Source of the DNA: Geofilum rubicundum JCM 15548
GTDB lineage: Bacteria > Bacteroidota > Bacteroidia > Bacteroidales > Marinilabiliaceae
Reading direction: 5' to 3'
Assembly: GCF_000974365.1 (NCBI RefSeq)
Contig: NZ_BAZW01000003.1
Location: 124,001 to 188,000, forward strand
DNA length: 64,000 bases
In this document: positions 44,409 to 54,474 of the stretch, in pieces
How the letters are laid out: every line of letters begins with the position of its first letter
Position numbering within the stretch: the first letter of the stretch is position 1
Translations under genes and position numbers: made by a program
Notes under the pieces: generated by a model
Databases searched by the model: none
What the model was told of the DNA's origin: nothing
What the model saw: the letters and a program-made list of their open reading frames with translations, nothing else

Positions 44409-44951
44409 TTATTTGAGAGCCTCTTTCCGATAGATGATTTTTTTATTGGGGACATCATAAATTTCGGTAATCGGACTATCCTTGAAGCCCTGTTCGACTG
44501 AAAACTTATTTAAAGCCGGATAGACTTTAAGAATGCCGACCATAAATGACAGTCCCCCTTTCATCGGAAATTCAGTCACAATGTAATCGTCTACCGGCAA
44601 GGTCTTGAGCTTGTATAGACCGGATAATTGGGCAACCACTGCGCTGTCTGCATGGTCCAACAGGCAACCTACCTCGGAACGCAATTGTTCTTTAGCCACA
44701 TTTTTGGGGTTGTCGTAGAAAATACCGATGCCTTTGGTGGTTTCAATTTTTTCTTCGTTCAATAAGGCGTAATAGATTTTGTCTGTGTACTTGGGAGTCT
44801 GTCTGTAATCTCCGGTAACGCTTTCATAAACCATGGTTTCTCCGCCTGATTTCTCCACCTGGATGCTGATTTTTTTGAAGCCGCCATAATAAGCGTAAAC
44901 CAACACAAGGAGGAGGATTAATACGGCAAGGATGAGGAAGGTTGTTTTCAT
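44409..44951 (-). CDS. Membrane-anchored GyrI-like effector-binding protein
   Basis: This 180-residue protein has one N-terminal membrane helix (FLILAVLILLLVLVYAYYGG), then a GyrI/SOUL-like ligand-binding fold: IGIFYDNPKNV, LPVDDYIVTEFPMKGGLSFM, and a final strand. Such proteins bind small amphipathic molecules. The same domain type is fused to an AraC HTH in the gene at 45396-46337. Function unknown beyond ligand binding. Confidence 0.7.
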   Translation of the reverse strand: MKTTFLILAVLILLLVLVYAYYGGFKKISIQVEKSGGETMVYESVTGDYRQTPKYTDKIYYALLNEEKIETTKGIGIFYDNPKNVAKEQLRSEVGCLLDHADSAVVAQLSGLYKLKTLPVDDYIVTEFPMKGGLSFMVGILKVYPALNKFSVEQGFKDSPITEIYDVPNKKIIYRKEALK

Positions 44952-45079
44952 AATGATGGTTTTTCTTTTTGGATATTGAGCAAGTTAATTGTGTCATAAA
45001 TTTAAATGTTTTGTTCGAAATTATTGCGCGCTGATTATTTATATTTTTCGTTATTTTGTTGGTAGTTTAACCAACTTCA

Positions 45080-45382
45080 ATGGCCGAAGATAAGCCACGA
45101 CTAACCAGATTGATCGCCATCCTGACGCAGTTACAATCCATGCGGATTGTAACTGCCAGATCTATTGCCGACAAACATAAGGTTAGTATCCGAACCGTTT
45201 ATCGGGACATCAGAACGCTGGAACAATCGGGCATTCCAATTTTTACTGAAGAGGGCAAAGGTTACTCTCGGGCCATTGTGTTTCAGCTTAATCAGGAAAT
45301 TCCTGTAATGGAATTAAAAGCATGCATCAAGGCGACTTTAATGTATCACAAGGTAAAGCACCATATCACTTTAGGGATTTAA
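45080..45382 (+). pseudogene. YafY-type regulator fragment (HTH only)
   Basis: The N-terminal 75 residues are a normal DeoR/YafY helix-turn-helix (MAEDKPRLTRLIAILTQLQS, ARSIADKHKVSIRTVYRDIR, GIPIFTEEGKGYS). A full family member would continue for over 200 residues with a WYL domain. Here only about 25 unrelated residues follow. A deletion remnant is likely, though the 100-residue HTH protein could still bind DNA. It lies 13 bases before the AraC-type gene on the same strand. Confidence 0.55.
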
Positions 45383-45395
45383 TGAGGATATTGAA

Positions 45396-46337
45396 ATGAG
45401 TGAGATCAAAAAACTTTATTCCGAATACCTGTCTCGTATTAACAAGACTTTCGATTATATCGAATTACATCTTGAAAAGCCGATGACATTGGAGGAATTG
45501 GCCACTGTGGCCAATTTTTCGAAGTTTCATTTTAGCCGGATTTTTCAGTCCATTGTTGGAGAAACGCCTTTCCAGTTTATTTTGTGCGTCAGATTGGAGA
45601 AAGCGGCGATGCTTGTCCGGACAAATAAAAATGATGGCATTTCTGAAATAGCCTATAAATGTGGGTTCTCTGATGTTGCCATTTTCTCCCGAAACTTTAA
45701 AAAATATTTTAATGAATCTGCTACGCAATACAGGGAGAGGAAATATGAAAATAGCAATTTAAGTCAACAGCACAGCAAGGGTCGTCAATGCGATGAAAAG
45801 GCCACGCCCTACCTTTGTCCTGATTTAAAAACCATTAAATGGAGGACAAATATGAAACTAAACAAAAGTGTGGAGATCAAGGATCTTCCGAAAATGACAG
45901 TCGCTTACATCAGGCACATTGGCCCTTATAAGGGGAATGAACAATTATTCGAGAGCATCTGGACCCGATTGTTCACCTGGGCCGGACCGCGTGGTTTAAT
46001 TGGTGGAGAGGATTTTCAATCACTGATTATTTATCATGATGATCCCAATGTGACCATTGAGGACAAGTTGAGAATGAGCGTCTGCATTACGGTACCTGCT
46101 GACACCAAGGTGGATGGGGAGGTCGGAAAAATGGAGCTTGAGGCGGCCAAATATGTTGTGGCCCGTTTTGAACTCACCGCTCAGGATTTTCAGGAGGCCT
46201 GGGATTGGATTTATGGTCAGTGGTTCCCGACAAGCGGTTATCAACCCGATGATAAACCTTGTTTTGAGGTTTATCCGGAGGAGCCAAAAGACGGGAAATT
46301 TATAGTGGATATCTGCGTTCCTGTGAAACCCCTTTAA
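45396..46337 (+). CDS. AraC-family regulator with GyrI-like ligand-binding domain
   Basis: This 313-residue protein has residues 1-115 forming a double AraC HTH (TLEELATVANFSKFHFSRIF, ISEIAYKCGFSDVAIFSRNF). Residues about 155-313 are a GyrI-like domain (SVEIKDLPKMTVAYIRHIGP, VARFELTAQDFQEAWDWIYG, PCFEVYPEEP), the layout of Rob/SoxS-like multidrug-responsive activators. Likely an activator responding to a small hydrophobic compound; targets unknown. A clear terminator follows. Confidence 0.9.
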   Translation: MSEIKKLYSEYLSRINKTFDYIELHLEKPMTLEELATVANFSKFHFSRIFQSIVGETPFQFILCVRLEKAAMLVRTNKNDGISEIAYKCGFSDVAIFSRNFKKYFNESATQYRERKYENSNLSQQHSKGRQCDEKATPYLCPDLKTIKWRTNMKLNKSVEIKDLPKMTVAYIRHIGPYKGNEQLFESIWTRLFTWAGPRGLIGGEDFQSLIIYHDDPNVTIEDKLRMSVCITVPADTKVDGEVGKMELEAAKYVVARFELTAQDFQEAWDWIYGQWFPTSGYQPDDKPCFEVYPEEPKDGKFIVDICVPVKPL

Positions 46338-46348
46338 AAAGTGCCTAC

Positions 46349-46379
46349 GAGAAACTGCCAGGAGGCAGTTTCTCCTTTT
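46349..46379 (+). terminator. Intrinsic terminator after the AraC/GyrI gene
   Basis: A perfect 11-bp stem GAGAAACTGCC-AGGA-GGCAGTTTCTC is followed by CTTTT. Confidence 0.85.
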
Positions 46380-46460
46380 AACCTTTAATCTGAATATCAA
46401 AATGGAAAACATTATACACTCGATCGTTCAAACATTGATAAAGAACATCTAACCAACTCC

Positions 46461-47270
46461 TTATTGAAAGGCATCGATGATTTCAGAGATGGAGCCGGGC
46501 CTGCTGTTTTCCAATTGTCTTAAAGCGTTTAGAAGGGTCAGTCCGTGACTGGCATATAAATTTCGCACGCTTTCTTCTGAAACCTTAACCCATGCGAAAT
46601 CCGCCGCATCATCGCCCGCTTTCAAGACCATTTTTTGCGCTACGTCGAATGCCAGATGGGTATGTATGGCGGTGGTCTCTAACCATGCATTGTCGGTGTT
46701 TCTGGGATCGTCAACGTATCCTTGCGATACGGTACTTTCATAAAGAGGATGGGCGAGCGCTGTTTCGCTCATGGAAAGTTCTTCCGCCAATTCTCTGTTA
46801 CGGGTGAACAAGGCATCTTCACCCGGATCGACCATTCCTCCAGGAAAGGCATATTCCCCTGTGTCTTTGCGGGATATGGCCAATAAAAGCAGTTCATTTG
46901 TTGGGTTGACTGTTGTAATGATGGCATCGGCCGCAAAATTGGCGCCCCACTTACCCAGAACGCCACGTCCGCAGATGCCTGTGCGCCCCAATGGGTTGAG
47001 CGGAAGACCCTCTGAATTGAATTGGACTTCGCCCATGAAACTAATGAAGGGATGTTTGACATCTTTTATCGCTTGTGGATCGGCCCATGGGGTGTTTGGG
47101 TCCAATACACCAGGGGCATTATAAGCCAGGGGGAGGTAGTCGGTAAAGTCTGTTGACCAGGGCACCTTATGGTTGGGCACCTCAAAGCGGGCCGGATACA
47201 AGCGGTGTTTTTGTGTCCTTGATTTTCGGTGCCATTGATAGTCGGCCAGCAATGCTTCGTATAGTGTCAT
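46461..47270 (-). CDS. NUDT9-like Nudix hydrolase (probable ADP-ribose pyrophosphatase)
   Basis: This 269-residue protein has a NUDT9-like N-terminal part: ARFEVPNHKVPWSTDFTDYL, then APGVLDPNTPWADP and GLPLNPLGRTGICGRGVLGKWGANFAADAI, which parallels human NUDT9 and the NUDT9-H domain of TRPM2. The Nudix box follows (GGMVDPGEDALFTRNRELAEEL). The enzyme would hydrolyse ADP-ribose to AMP and ribose-5-phosphate. It lies 11 bases downstream of nadE in an NAD salvage operon, which fits recycling of NAD breakdown products. Confidence 0.85.
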   Translation of the reverse strand: MTLYEALLADYQWHRKSRTQKHRLYPARFEVPNHKVPWSTDFTDYLPLAYNAPGVLDPNTPWADPQAIKDVKHPFISFMGEVQFNSEGLPLNPLGRTGICGRGVLGKWGANFAADAIITTVNPTNELLLLAISRKDTGEYAFPGGMVDPGEDALFTRNRELAEELSMSETALAHPLYESTVSQGYVDDPRNTDNAWLETTAIHTHLAFDVAQKMVLKAGDDAADFAWVKVSEESVRNLYASHGLTLLNALRQLENSRPGSISEIIDAFQ

Positions 47271-47281
47271 GCCAAAAGGTA

Positions 47282-49147
47282 TTAGGACAACAATTTTTCT
47301 TTTAATTTTAAATAGGCTTGGGTGAAGTGGGTGCCATTTTGCGCCTCGCGCAAATCGAAGCCAAAGGCTCGTTTGCTCACGGCAAGAATTGGAGGCGCCT
47401 GAATGCGTTTAAAGTAGCTGTTTTTAAACAAGCGCCATTTATGTTCCAGATCTGTAATGAAGGCTTCTGCATCCTTGAAATAATGATCCATCAAAGAAGA
47501 CTCACAATGGATGATGTCACCGAGCGTTCCTTTCGCATAGTAGTGCAGGATGTCTTCCGGGTCGAAGCGAAACTCCACAAAGGCACGGACCAGCTTGTCG
47601 TGGTAGGGATAAAAGATGGGATCGCCTTTTCCTTCATCCACATTCTGCTCGCTGTTCAATTCAGCCGAAGCAGGAATGTCGAAAATGGTTGAGGGAATTA
47701 ATTCCTTACCCTTTTGCGCGTTGATGAAACGCGCCAGTTCGTAAACTTCCGTTTTGTATAAATCGGCTATGGGCGCCAGAGCGCCGTTGATATCCCCATA
47801 AAGCGTGGCATAGCCAAAGGCTGTTTCTGTTTTATTGCCATTGTTGACAAAAACGGCATTCAGGGCTGAAGCAACTCCGGCCAGAATGCGGGAGCCCCGG
47901 TCGCGCGCCTGAATGTTTTCACGGTTCAGCCCCGAAAGTTGAATGGGCACTTTTTGATGGCTGCCATCCAATCGCTCAAAAACCGCAGCTTCCAATTCTT
48001 GGATGGTGTTGGTATAAGAATTCTGGATGGAGATAGAGGTGTAATGAATCCCCAAATTTTCCGCGAGCAGACGGGCCGCATTTTTGGTGGTTTGGGAATT
48101 GTATTGGGAGGGCATATTAATGGCATATACGTTTTCCGAACCCAAGGCCTCAGAAAGCAGGGCAGCACTCAGCGCTGAGTCAATGCCGCCACTTAAGCCA
48201 ATGACAACCTTTTTTGATGGGAAGTTGGCAAAGAATTTTCGAATGCCATAAATCAGGCCTGTCAACAATTCTTGCCGGTCGCGCTCCTCACTTATGGAGG
48301 GGTCGGACTGGACCTGATGGTCCTGATCGAATAGCGTGGCCTGGATGGTTTCTTCGGTATAATCACCGGCTACTTTCTGGAGACTGCCATCCGGATTATA
48401 GATGGTGGAATGGCCATCGAACAGAAAAATGGTTTTGCCATTGTTCTGGGTGCCCACGTTGTTGGCATAGACAAAATAGACGGGATGTTTTTCGATGTGC
48501 TGGCGCACCACCGAGTGGCGTTTGTTGTTTTTGCGCCAGGTCCATGGTGAGCAAGATAGGTTCACAATCACCTCTGACCCGTTTTCCAGCAACAGATCGA
48601 TGGGTTTAACGCTATAGTCGTCGCTCCACATATCTTCACAAAGGATCACCCCTACCTTACGTTGGGCACCGCTGAATTCTATTTCGAAAGGCTTGAGTCG
48701 TTCGGATAGTGGCCAACCACTGTCCGCTGCCTCCTTCCGCAGGGAATAAAAATGGCGCTCATCATCGAACTCGCGGTACTTGGGCATCAGTGTTTTGTGA
48801 ATGCATCCGGAGCGACATAGTCCCCATTTTGAGCGATGAAGGCTGCATTGTATTTGCGAACGCGACCGTCTTCATTTTTTTGTCGGGTATCTATATCGAC
48901 ATTCCCCCACACAGCTACGATGTCTTGTGTGGCATTTTTTTATAACGGCGTTGTAATGGTAACAATCCTTGACAAAGGCGGTGTTTTCCCACTCATCCCC
49001 TAATAAATATCCGGGCACGGCCATTTCCGGGAAGACAATCATCTCATCACCGGCCGCTCTTGCCTTTTTAATTTCAGCAAGCATCTTTTTTACATTGATA
49101 TCTGGATGTCCAGGAACCACTTCCATCTGGACGACAGCTATTTTCAT
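47282..49147 (-). CDS. nadE: Glutamine-dependent NAD+ synthetase (two compensating frameshifts)
   Basis: About 621 residues in intact form. The N-terminal nitrilase-type glutaminase domain has Glu in VFPEMAVPGY and the catalytic Cys in VGVILCEDMWSDD; the synthetase domain has the ATP loop VIGLSGGIDSALSAALLSEA. It amidates deamido-NAD, the last step of NAD synthesis. Two homopolymer indels break the frame: one extra A in the A7 run at 48936-48942 and one missing A near 48797-48800. Between them the middle frame reads the expected NATQDIVAVWGNVDIDTRQK. Likely sequencing errors in an essential gene. Operon: pncB, nadE, Nudix. Confidence 0.92.
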
Positions 49148-49234
49148 ATTCGCTGATTTGTTGGGTAAAGCACGAAGATAATCATTTTTTGAGCATGGTC
49201 CGGGCCCCCTGTCATGGTCTTGTTGGATAAGGAT

Positions 49235-50392
49235 TTATGGATGGATCATTTTTAAACACAACTCAATTTCCCCGGGGTTACCTGTGTATTTGCCCTCGCT
49301 GTCGGACAGCTTTACGGTAGGGATGTAGGTGGCGCCGGCATTGGGTTTGGCCGCTTTTAATTTAATGACCATGTTCAAAGGTTTTACACCCACATCATTG
49401 GTTAAATAGGTGCCAATTCCATACGAGTCTCTAATCCGTCCATTTACATGTGCTTTAATCTCCTGCACTTTTTCAAAATCGAGGGCATCGCTGTACACCA
49501 CTTTTTTGCTTTGGGGATCTATTCGGTTGGCAGAATAGTGCTCCAGCACTTTATCCGTGAACAATAAAGGGTCTCCACTGTCCCAGCGCACCCCATCGTA
49601 TAATTTCGCATATTTGGTATTGAAGCTATCGAAAAAATTGTCGGTGGTATACGTATCGGTCAGGGCAATGCCCAGATTGCCCTGATACACGTCTACCCAA
49701 TTCTCCATGGCCATTTCGTTGGCTTTGCGGTAGCCGAAATGGGCGCCATGGTACATAAACCATTCGTGGGGATGGGTGCCCATGGGCGTCAGGTCATGCT
49801 TCATGGCCAAATATAAATTGCTTGTACCTTGCAAGCCTGTTTTGAGATGCGTTTTAAATATTTCCACAATGCGGTTTTGCACCTCAAAAGAGAAACGGCG
49901 CCGAGTCCCGAATTCTGATATGTTGGCACCAATGGCAGCAAATTTCTGAGCCTTCTCAATGGCTTTGGGTTCATAATTGTCGGCCGCCTGATGGGTCAGT
50001 TTAAAATAGAGTTCAGAAATGATGGCCATCAGCGGCACTTCCCATAAAACAGTTCTGTACCAAAGGCCTTCAATTTCAATGTCTAAATCCCCACCAATCT
50101 GGTGGATGCGAACCTCTTCCGGATTGAAACGAAACCCTTTAATGAGGTCGATGAACACCGGATCGAAATAATAGCACCTTTTTCGGATAAAGGCTTCCGC
50201 GTCTTTGCCCAGGCAAAGACTTTTCATGGCATTCACCTCTTCGCGCAGCGCTTCGGCAAAGCCTTCGGGAAAGACCGTCTTCCCACGGTTAATAAATTGA
50301 TAGATCACCTCCGCCAGAGGAAACTTTTTCTGGATGGCGTTCATCGTTGTGAACTTATACAGATCGTTGTCGGTGAAATCACGTATAATCAT
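49235..50392 (-). CDS. pncB: Nicotinate phosphoribosyltransferase
   Basis: This 385-residue protein converts nicotinate and PRPP to nicotinate mononucleotide, the entry of the Preiss-Handler NAD salvage route. Family motifs: DFTDNDLYKFTTMNAI at the start, ISEFGTRRRFSFEVQ, STSNLYLAMKHDLTPMGTHP (with the HEWFM phosphohistidine region), and RWDSGDPLLFTDKVLEHY. It is the first gene of the pncB-nadE-Nudix operon, with an 87-base gap before nadE. Confidence 0.95.
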   Translation of the reverse strand: MIIRDFTDNDLYKFTTMNAIQKKFPLAEVIYQFINRGKTVFPEGFAEALREEVNAMKSLCLGKDAEAFIRKRCYYFDPVFIDLIKGFRFNPEEVRIHQIGGDLDIEIEGLWYRTVLWEVPLMAIISELYFKLTHQAADNYEPKAIEKAQKFAAIGANISEFGTRRRFSFEVQNRIVEIFKTHLKTGLQGTSNLYLAMKHDLTPMGTHPHEWFMYHGAHFGYRKANEMAMENWVDVYQGNLGIALTDTYTTDNFFDSFNTKYAKLYDGVRWDSGDPLLFTDKVLEHYSANRIDPQSKKVVYSDALDFEKVQEIKAHVNGRIRDSYGIGTYLTNDVGVKPLNMVIKLKAAKPNAGATYIPTVKLSDSEGKYTGNPGEIELCLKMIHP

Positions 50393-50419
50393 TATGGTTG
50401 GTTTTAGAGCAATCGTAGT

Positions 50420-51183
50420 TTAATACTCAACGGCAAAATTCTTGAAAAGAAGAAACTGATATGAAGAGGGGGCATAAGAGGGATCATCGCCGCCCATAAA
50501 ACAGGAAAACAAAAGCTGGTCAATTTTTAAGTTCTCTGTTTTTCTGAAGCATATGTTTTTGAGAACCAACCCCTCCTTCTGGTTCAGGGAACAGCGGACT
50601 TCACCATTGCTTTGGTCGGGAGCGTTCATTTTTATTTGGAGTTCTATCGTATTCCAGGTGCCGCATTCCAAAAGGGCCGGTTGACTGTTCCATCTAAGAA
50701 ATTCATGTTCGCCAAAGTCGGTTTTCATGCCTGCGTGGTATAAATAGGCACATAAGGTGCCTTTTTCTTTAAACATAAATCGTACACTCCATCCATCCAT
50801 CCATTGGGGATATCACCGCCTGAGTTGGCAGATCCTCCGGCAAGTCCGGGCAGTTTCCCTCCCTTTACAAAATCAAAATCCGCGGGAACAAAAACTTTAT
50901 AGGATAGGCTGGCTTGCTCAACGGGCCTTTCAAAGGGAACCTTCCAGCTGCAGCCCGGAAAGGTGCCATATTTGTTTTTGGGGAAGACTATTTTTATACC
51001 ATTTTTTCCTTCGAAAGGAAAAATAGAAACCTGGTCAACACGCTTTTTTAACATTAATACAAATTGGGCGAACCTGCCCAGGATTAAACGACTCCCTTTG
51101 GCACTAAAGGCTTTTTTCAAGTGGGCTTCTTTCAATAAACCTGCATGGCATTGGTCAAAATCACTAACAATTTGAATCTTCAT
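50420..51183 (-). CDS. PL14-like polysaccharide lyase domain protein, frame broken at a tetranucleotide repeat
   Basis: Two frames together form a protein of about 251 residues: KVFVPADFDFVKGGKLPGLA with GGSANSGGDIPNG, then WSVRFMFKEKGTLCAYLYHA and a final beta strand. The GGKLPGL and WSxRxMxxxxG...AYLYH motifs resemble PL14 alginate/glucuronate lyases. The frame breaks at four copies of TCCA (50788-50803; TGGA on the coding strand). Two units fewer, or one more, would restore it, so this is slippage at a repeat, unlike the homopolymer errors elsewhere. No signal peptide is seen. It could be phase-variable or a pseudogene. Confidence 0.6.
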
Positions 51184-51212
51184 AAATACAAAATTTTATG
51201 AATGAAATTGAA

Positions 51213-52493
51213 TTAAACAGGGGTGTTTTTAAGGGCATTTTTTAAAAGGTTGTAATTATTCACGAAAGCAGCGCGACTGAAAATGGGTTGATATATGGAA
51301 GTCTCCAGATTGGATTTAATATGGTGATTCTGTATGATCAGAATGCAAACATATCCAATATTGGTCGCAATGGCCGTTCCATAAGCCGACAAATGAGGGG
51401 TTAGCCAAATGGATAACGCAATGATAATAAACATGCCCATAAAGCTGGTGATTAAATTGACATGATGCTTGCCTATAGAGGCAAAATAGAACTCGATGAT
51501 GATGGATTGTCCAAAAATCAATGAGGAGGGCAATAGAATCAGGATTAAGTATTTTAATTCCTCAAATTCATGGCCAAACAGGTAAATATAAAATGAAGAA
51601 GGGATCAGTGCCAAAAAAAGAAAGGCCAGTCCCTGCAACCAAAAGGATGCAAAAATGAAATTCTGAAATACGGATTTGTGAAAAGCCTTCTTCGTATTTA
51701 TCATGCGGGAGTAGAACACCAGGGAAAGACTTTTACTAATGATCCAGATGGATTCTGTTATGGAAATGGCGTTTGAATAAACACCTACCTCGCTGGTGGA
51801 TGAAAAATAATCCAATATAAAATAGGCACCTCTGAAACTAATCAATTGTATGATGGTCGCTGATTGATGCAGCAGACCATAGCGAAGCATGTTGAAAAAA
51901 TCCTTCCATATAAGGCTGTAATCGGTGCTTAATTTTTCTTTGAATAATTGAAAAAAACCTTTGAGACTAAAGCAGAGAAGAACGACGTAACTGAATAGTA
52001 AGGCATAAATATAATACTCAACCGAGAAGCTTCCTTTTACCCAATAGAAACCAAAAATAAAAGCAATATGGGACAATGGCTGACTAAACAAGGCCAAGTT
52101 ATAAAAAACAATTTTCTCCTTGATGATAAAAATTGAAAGGTTATTGCTGACCAGAGATGATATAAAACTGGTGAAAACGATGTAAACCACATAATCATCA
52201 TTCACCAGGGGGACCAATCTCAAGAAGACGTACAACGCCAAAGATGAGAAGACCGACCAAATATAAACTATCAGATAGTAGTTTAAGGAGGGTTTTCTCG
52301 GATATAAATAGGTCAATGGCATGAGGCCCAGAATGCTTAGGGCTGTTATTGAAAGGGTCAAAGTGGTAAGGTACAGCCCTTGAACACCTTTGCCCTCAGC
52401 GCCAATCCAGTTGGAGATTAACACGGCAATTACCAAATTTATAATACCTGATAATATTTTTGTTATGAAAGTGGATGCAATTCTTTTTAACAT
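51213..52493 (-). CDS. Wzx-like polysaccharide flippase (MATE/MOP superfamily)
   Basis: This 426-residue protein has about 12 hydrophobic helices. The start MLKRIASTFITKILSGIINL, then ISNWIGAEGKGVQGLY, is typical of O-antigen and polysaccharide flippases, which move lipid-linked oligosaccharides across the inner membrane. No glycosyltransferases are adjacent; the neighbour is a PL14-like lyase gene 29 bases downstream on the same strand. The exact glycan is unknown. Confidence 0.85.
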   Translation of the reverse strand: MLKRIASTFITKILSGIINLVIAVLISNWIGAEGKGVQGLYLTTLTLSITALSILGLMPLTYLYPRKPSLNYYLIVYIWSVFSSLALYVFLRLVPLVNDDYVVYIVFTSFISSLVSNNLSIFIIKEKIVFYNLALFSQPLSHIAFIFGFYWVKGSFSVEYYIYALLFSYVVLLCFSLKGFFQLFKEKLSTDYSLIWKDFFNMLRYGLLHQSATIIQLISFRGAYFILDYFSSTSEVGVYSNAISITESIWIISKSLSLVFYSRMINTKKAFHKSVFQNFIFASFWLQGLAFLFLALIPSSFYIYLFGHEFEELKYLILILLPSSLIFGQSIIIEFYFASIGKHHVNLITSFMGMFIIIALSIWLTPHLSAYGTAIATNIGYVCILIIQNHHIKSNLETSIYQPIFSRAAFVNNYNLLKNALKNTPV

Positions 52494-52677
52494 GGCATTT
52501 GATCCGGAAAACTAGTTAAACAATGGTCTAGCCTCCTATTCATCAGATAATCGTTTCAGACGGTTGTGCAAACATATCAAAATTAGCTGATATTTTTTTA
52601 GTTTAACTAAGAAAATTATTTCCTACATTTGATTGATAATCTTTGCTTTTAGTCAAGAAATATAAAACTTTTAACAG

Positions 52678-53790
52678 ATGCATTTGTCCTTTAAAAACCT
52701 GTTCTTCACGATTGCCTCCGTTTTTGGCATTTTTGCGATTTTAATTTTGGCTAAACCAGTGCTTATCCCTTTGGCTTTTGCCTTTTTGGTGGCGTTTATT
52801 CTTTTTCCGGTATGTCAGAAATTTGAAGCCTGGGGAGCGAATAAAATATTCGCTGCATTTCTCTCCATGTTGTCCTTGTTTTTGATCATTGCGGGAGGCC
52901 TTTTTCTTTTCTCGACCCAAATCATTGACCTCTCGGAGAATCTGACCGAGTTTAAGGAAAAAATTCTGGAGATATTCACAGATCTCACCTTGTTTATCAA
53001 TCAAAACTTTTCTTTTGTCCCCGAGCTCGAAAGGGGCGAATTATTGGAAAAAATTAAAAGCGGGTTAAGTAATTCTGTGGGAACACTTGTTGGTCAGACC
53101 TTTAGTGGTACAGCTGCCTTTTTTACCGGACTGATCACTTCCATCGTCTTTACGTTTCTTATTTTAATATACAGAGATGGTTTGGTTAATGCTTTGGTAC
53201 AATTTTTCCCGGAGAACCATCAAGATAAAGCCCATAAGATGTTTAAATCTGTGCAACAGGTTGGTCAGCAATACCTTTTTGGGATGTTCATAATTGTTCT
53301 TGTCCTAGGATTTACGAATAGTATCGGACTTTTGATTATTGGCATTGACAATCCCTTCTTATTTGGTTTTTTAGCGGCCATTCTGGCCATTATTCCGTAC
53401 GCCGGAACACTGATAGGGGCTGCTATTCCTGTTCTCTATGCATTTATGTCCTATGATTCTCTATGGATGCCCATATCTATTGCTCTTTTCTTTTGGGTTG
53501 TCCAGTTTTTTGAAAGTAATTTATTGACCCCAAAGATTGTTGGGGGAAATTTGAAAGTGAATGCTTTTACCTCCATTTTAAGTATTATTGTTGGTGCTTC
53601 GGTATGGGGAGTTGCCGGAATGATTTTGTTTTTACCCTTTTCTGCCATGTTGAAAGTCGTTTGCCAGGAGTACATTGAGCTTAAGCCTCTTGCTCTGTTG
53701 ATTGGCGAAAAAAACTACACCGATTCTGAAAAAGACGACAAGCCTGGCCTACTCAAAAAATGGGGCGAAAAAATCAAAGGCTGGTTTTAG
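52678..53790 (+). CDS. AI-2E family membrane permease
   Basis: This 370-residue protein has the eight-helix layout of the AI-2E/PerM family: N-terminal paired helices, a soluble amphipathic stretch (residues 80-150), then QQYLFGMFIIVLVLGFTNSI, IPYAGTLIGAAIPVL and VVQFFESNLLTPKIVGGNLK. Members export autoinducer-2 or exchange Na+/H+; which applies here cannot be told. The C-terminal tail is charged and cytoplasmic. Confidence 0.88.
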   Translation: MHLSFKNLFFTIASVFGIFAILILAKPVLIPLAFAFLVAFILFPVCQKFEAWGANKIFAAFLSMLSLFLIIAGGLFLFSTQIIDLSENLTEFKEKILEIFTDLTLFINQNFSFVPELERGELLEKIKSGLSNSVGTLVGQTFSGTAAFFTGLITSIVFTFLILIYRDGLVNALVQFFPENHQDKAHKMFKSVQQVGQQYLFGMFIIVLVLGFTNSIGLLIIGIDNPFLFGFLAAILAIIPYAGTLIGAAIPVLYAFMSYDSLWMPISIALFFWVVQFFESNLLTPKIVGGNLKVNAFTSILSIIVGASVWGVAGMILFLPFSAMLKVVCQEYIELKPLALLIGEKNYTDSEKDDKPGLLKKWGEKIKGWF

Positions 53791-53897
53791 TCTTTTATCC
53801 GCCACTTTCTACTTTTCTGTCAAATTATACCATTTTTGTTTTAGTTGGATGCAACCTTCCTGAAAAGCAGGTGTCTTTTACCTAAAAGCATTGATCC

Positions 53898-54470
53898 TTG
53901 TCGCCAATACAACTTGACATACACAAAGATATAGTTGAAAAAGCCCGAACCGGGAATTCGAAGGCCCAGCGTGAGCTATACCATTTGTATGGGCGATCGA
54001 TGTATAATATCTGTTGCAGAATGATGAACAATAGTGCCGAGGCCGAGGATATGTTGCAAGAAGTTTTTATAGAGGCCTTTACCCGCCTGGATAGCTTTCG
54101 GTTTGAATCAACCATTGGTGCATGGCTCAAACGCATTACCATTAACAAGTGCATCAATGAGCTCAGAAAACGTAAAGTGGAACTGGATTATGGCAGCATC
54201 AACCCCAATGTTATGGTGGAAGAAGAACAGGAAGAAGATGACGTTGAGGTGGCCCTTTCGGTGGACCGGATTAAACATGCCATGGGGCTGTTGCCCGATG
54301 GATACAGAGTGGTGTTTTCATTGTACATGTTAGAGGGGTACGACCATGAAGAAATTTCCAGAATCCTTAATATCAGTGAGTCTACCTCTAAAACGCAACT
54401 CTTAAGGGGCAAGAAAAAAATAATTGAAATTTTAAAAGCCGGTGAAATTCAAACTCCCGGGAAAAATTAA
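53898..54470 (+). CDS. ECF-type RNA polymerase sigma factor
   Basis: This 190-residue protein has sigma region 2 (MYNICCRMMNNSAEAEDMLQ...TRLDSFRFESTIGAWLKRIT) and region 4 (VVFSLYMLEGYDHEEISRIL, NISESTSKTQLLRGKKKI). The frame opens with TTG at 53898; no ATG lies in the N-terminal region, so TTG is probably the start. It begins an operon with a membrane coiled-coil protein (likely anti-sigma), a DUF4097-like protein and two small outer-membrane proteins, implying an envelope-response regulon. Confidence 0.88.
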   Translation: MSPIQLDIHKDIVEKARTGNSKAQRELYHLYGRSMYNICCRMMNNSAEAEDMLQEVFIEAFTRLDSFRFESTIGAWLKRITINKCINELRKRKVELDYGSINPNVMVEEEQEEDDVEVALSVDRIKHAMGLLPDGYRVVFSLYMLEGYDHEEISRILNISESTSKTQLLRGKKKIIEILKAGEIQTPGKN

Positions 54471-54474
54471 TAAT

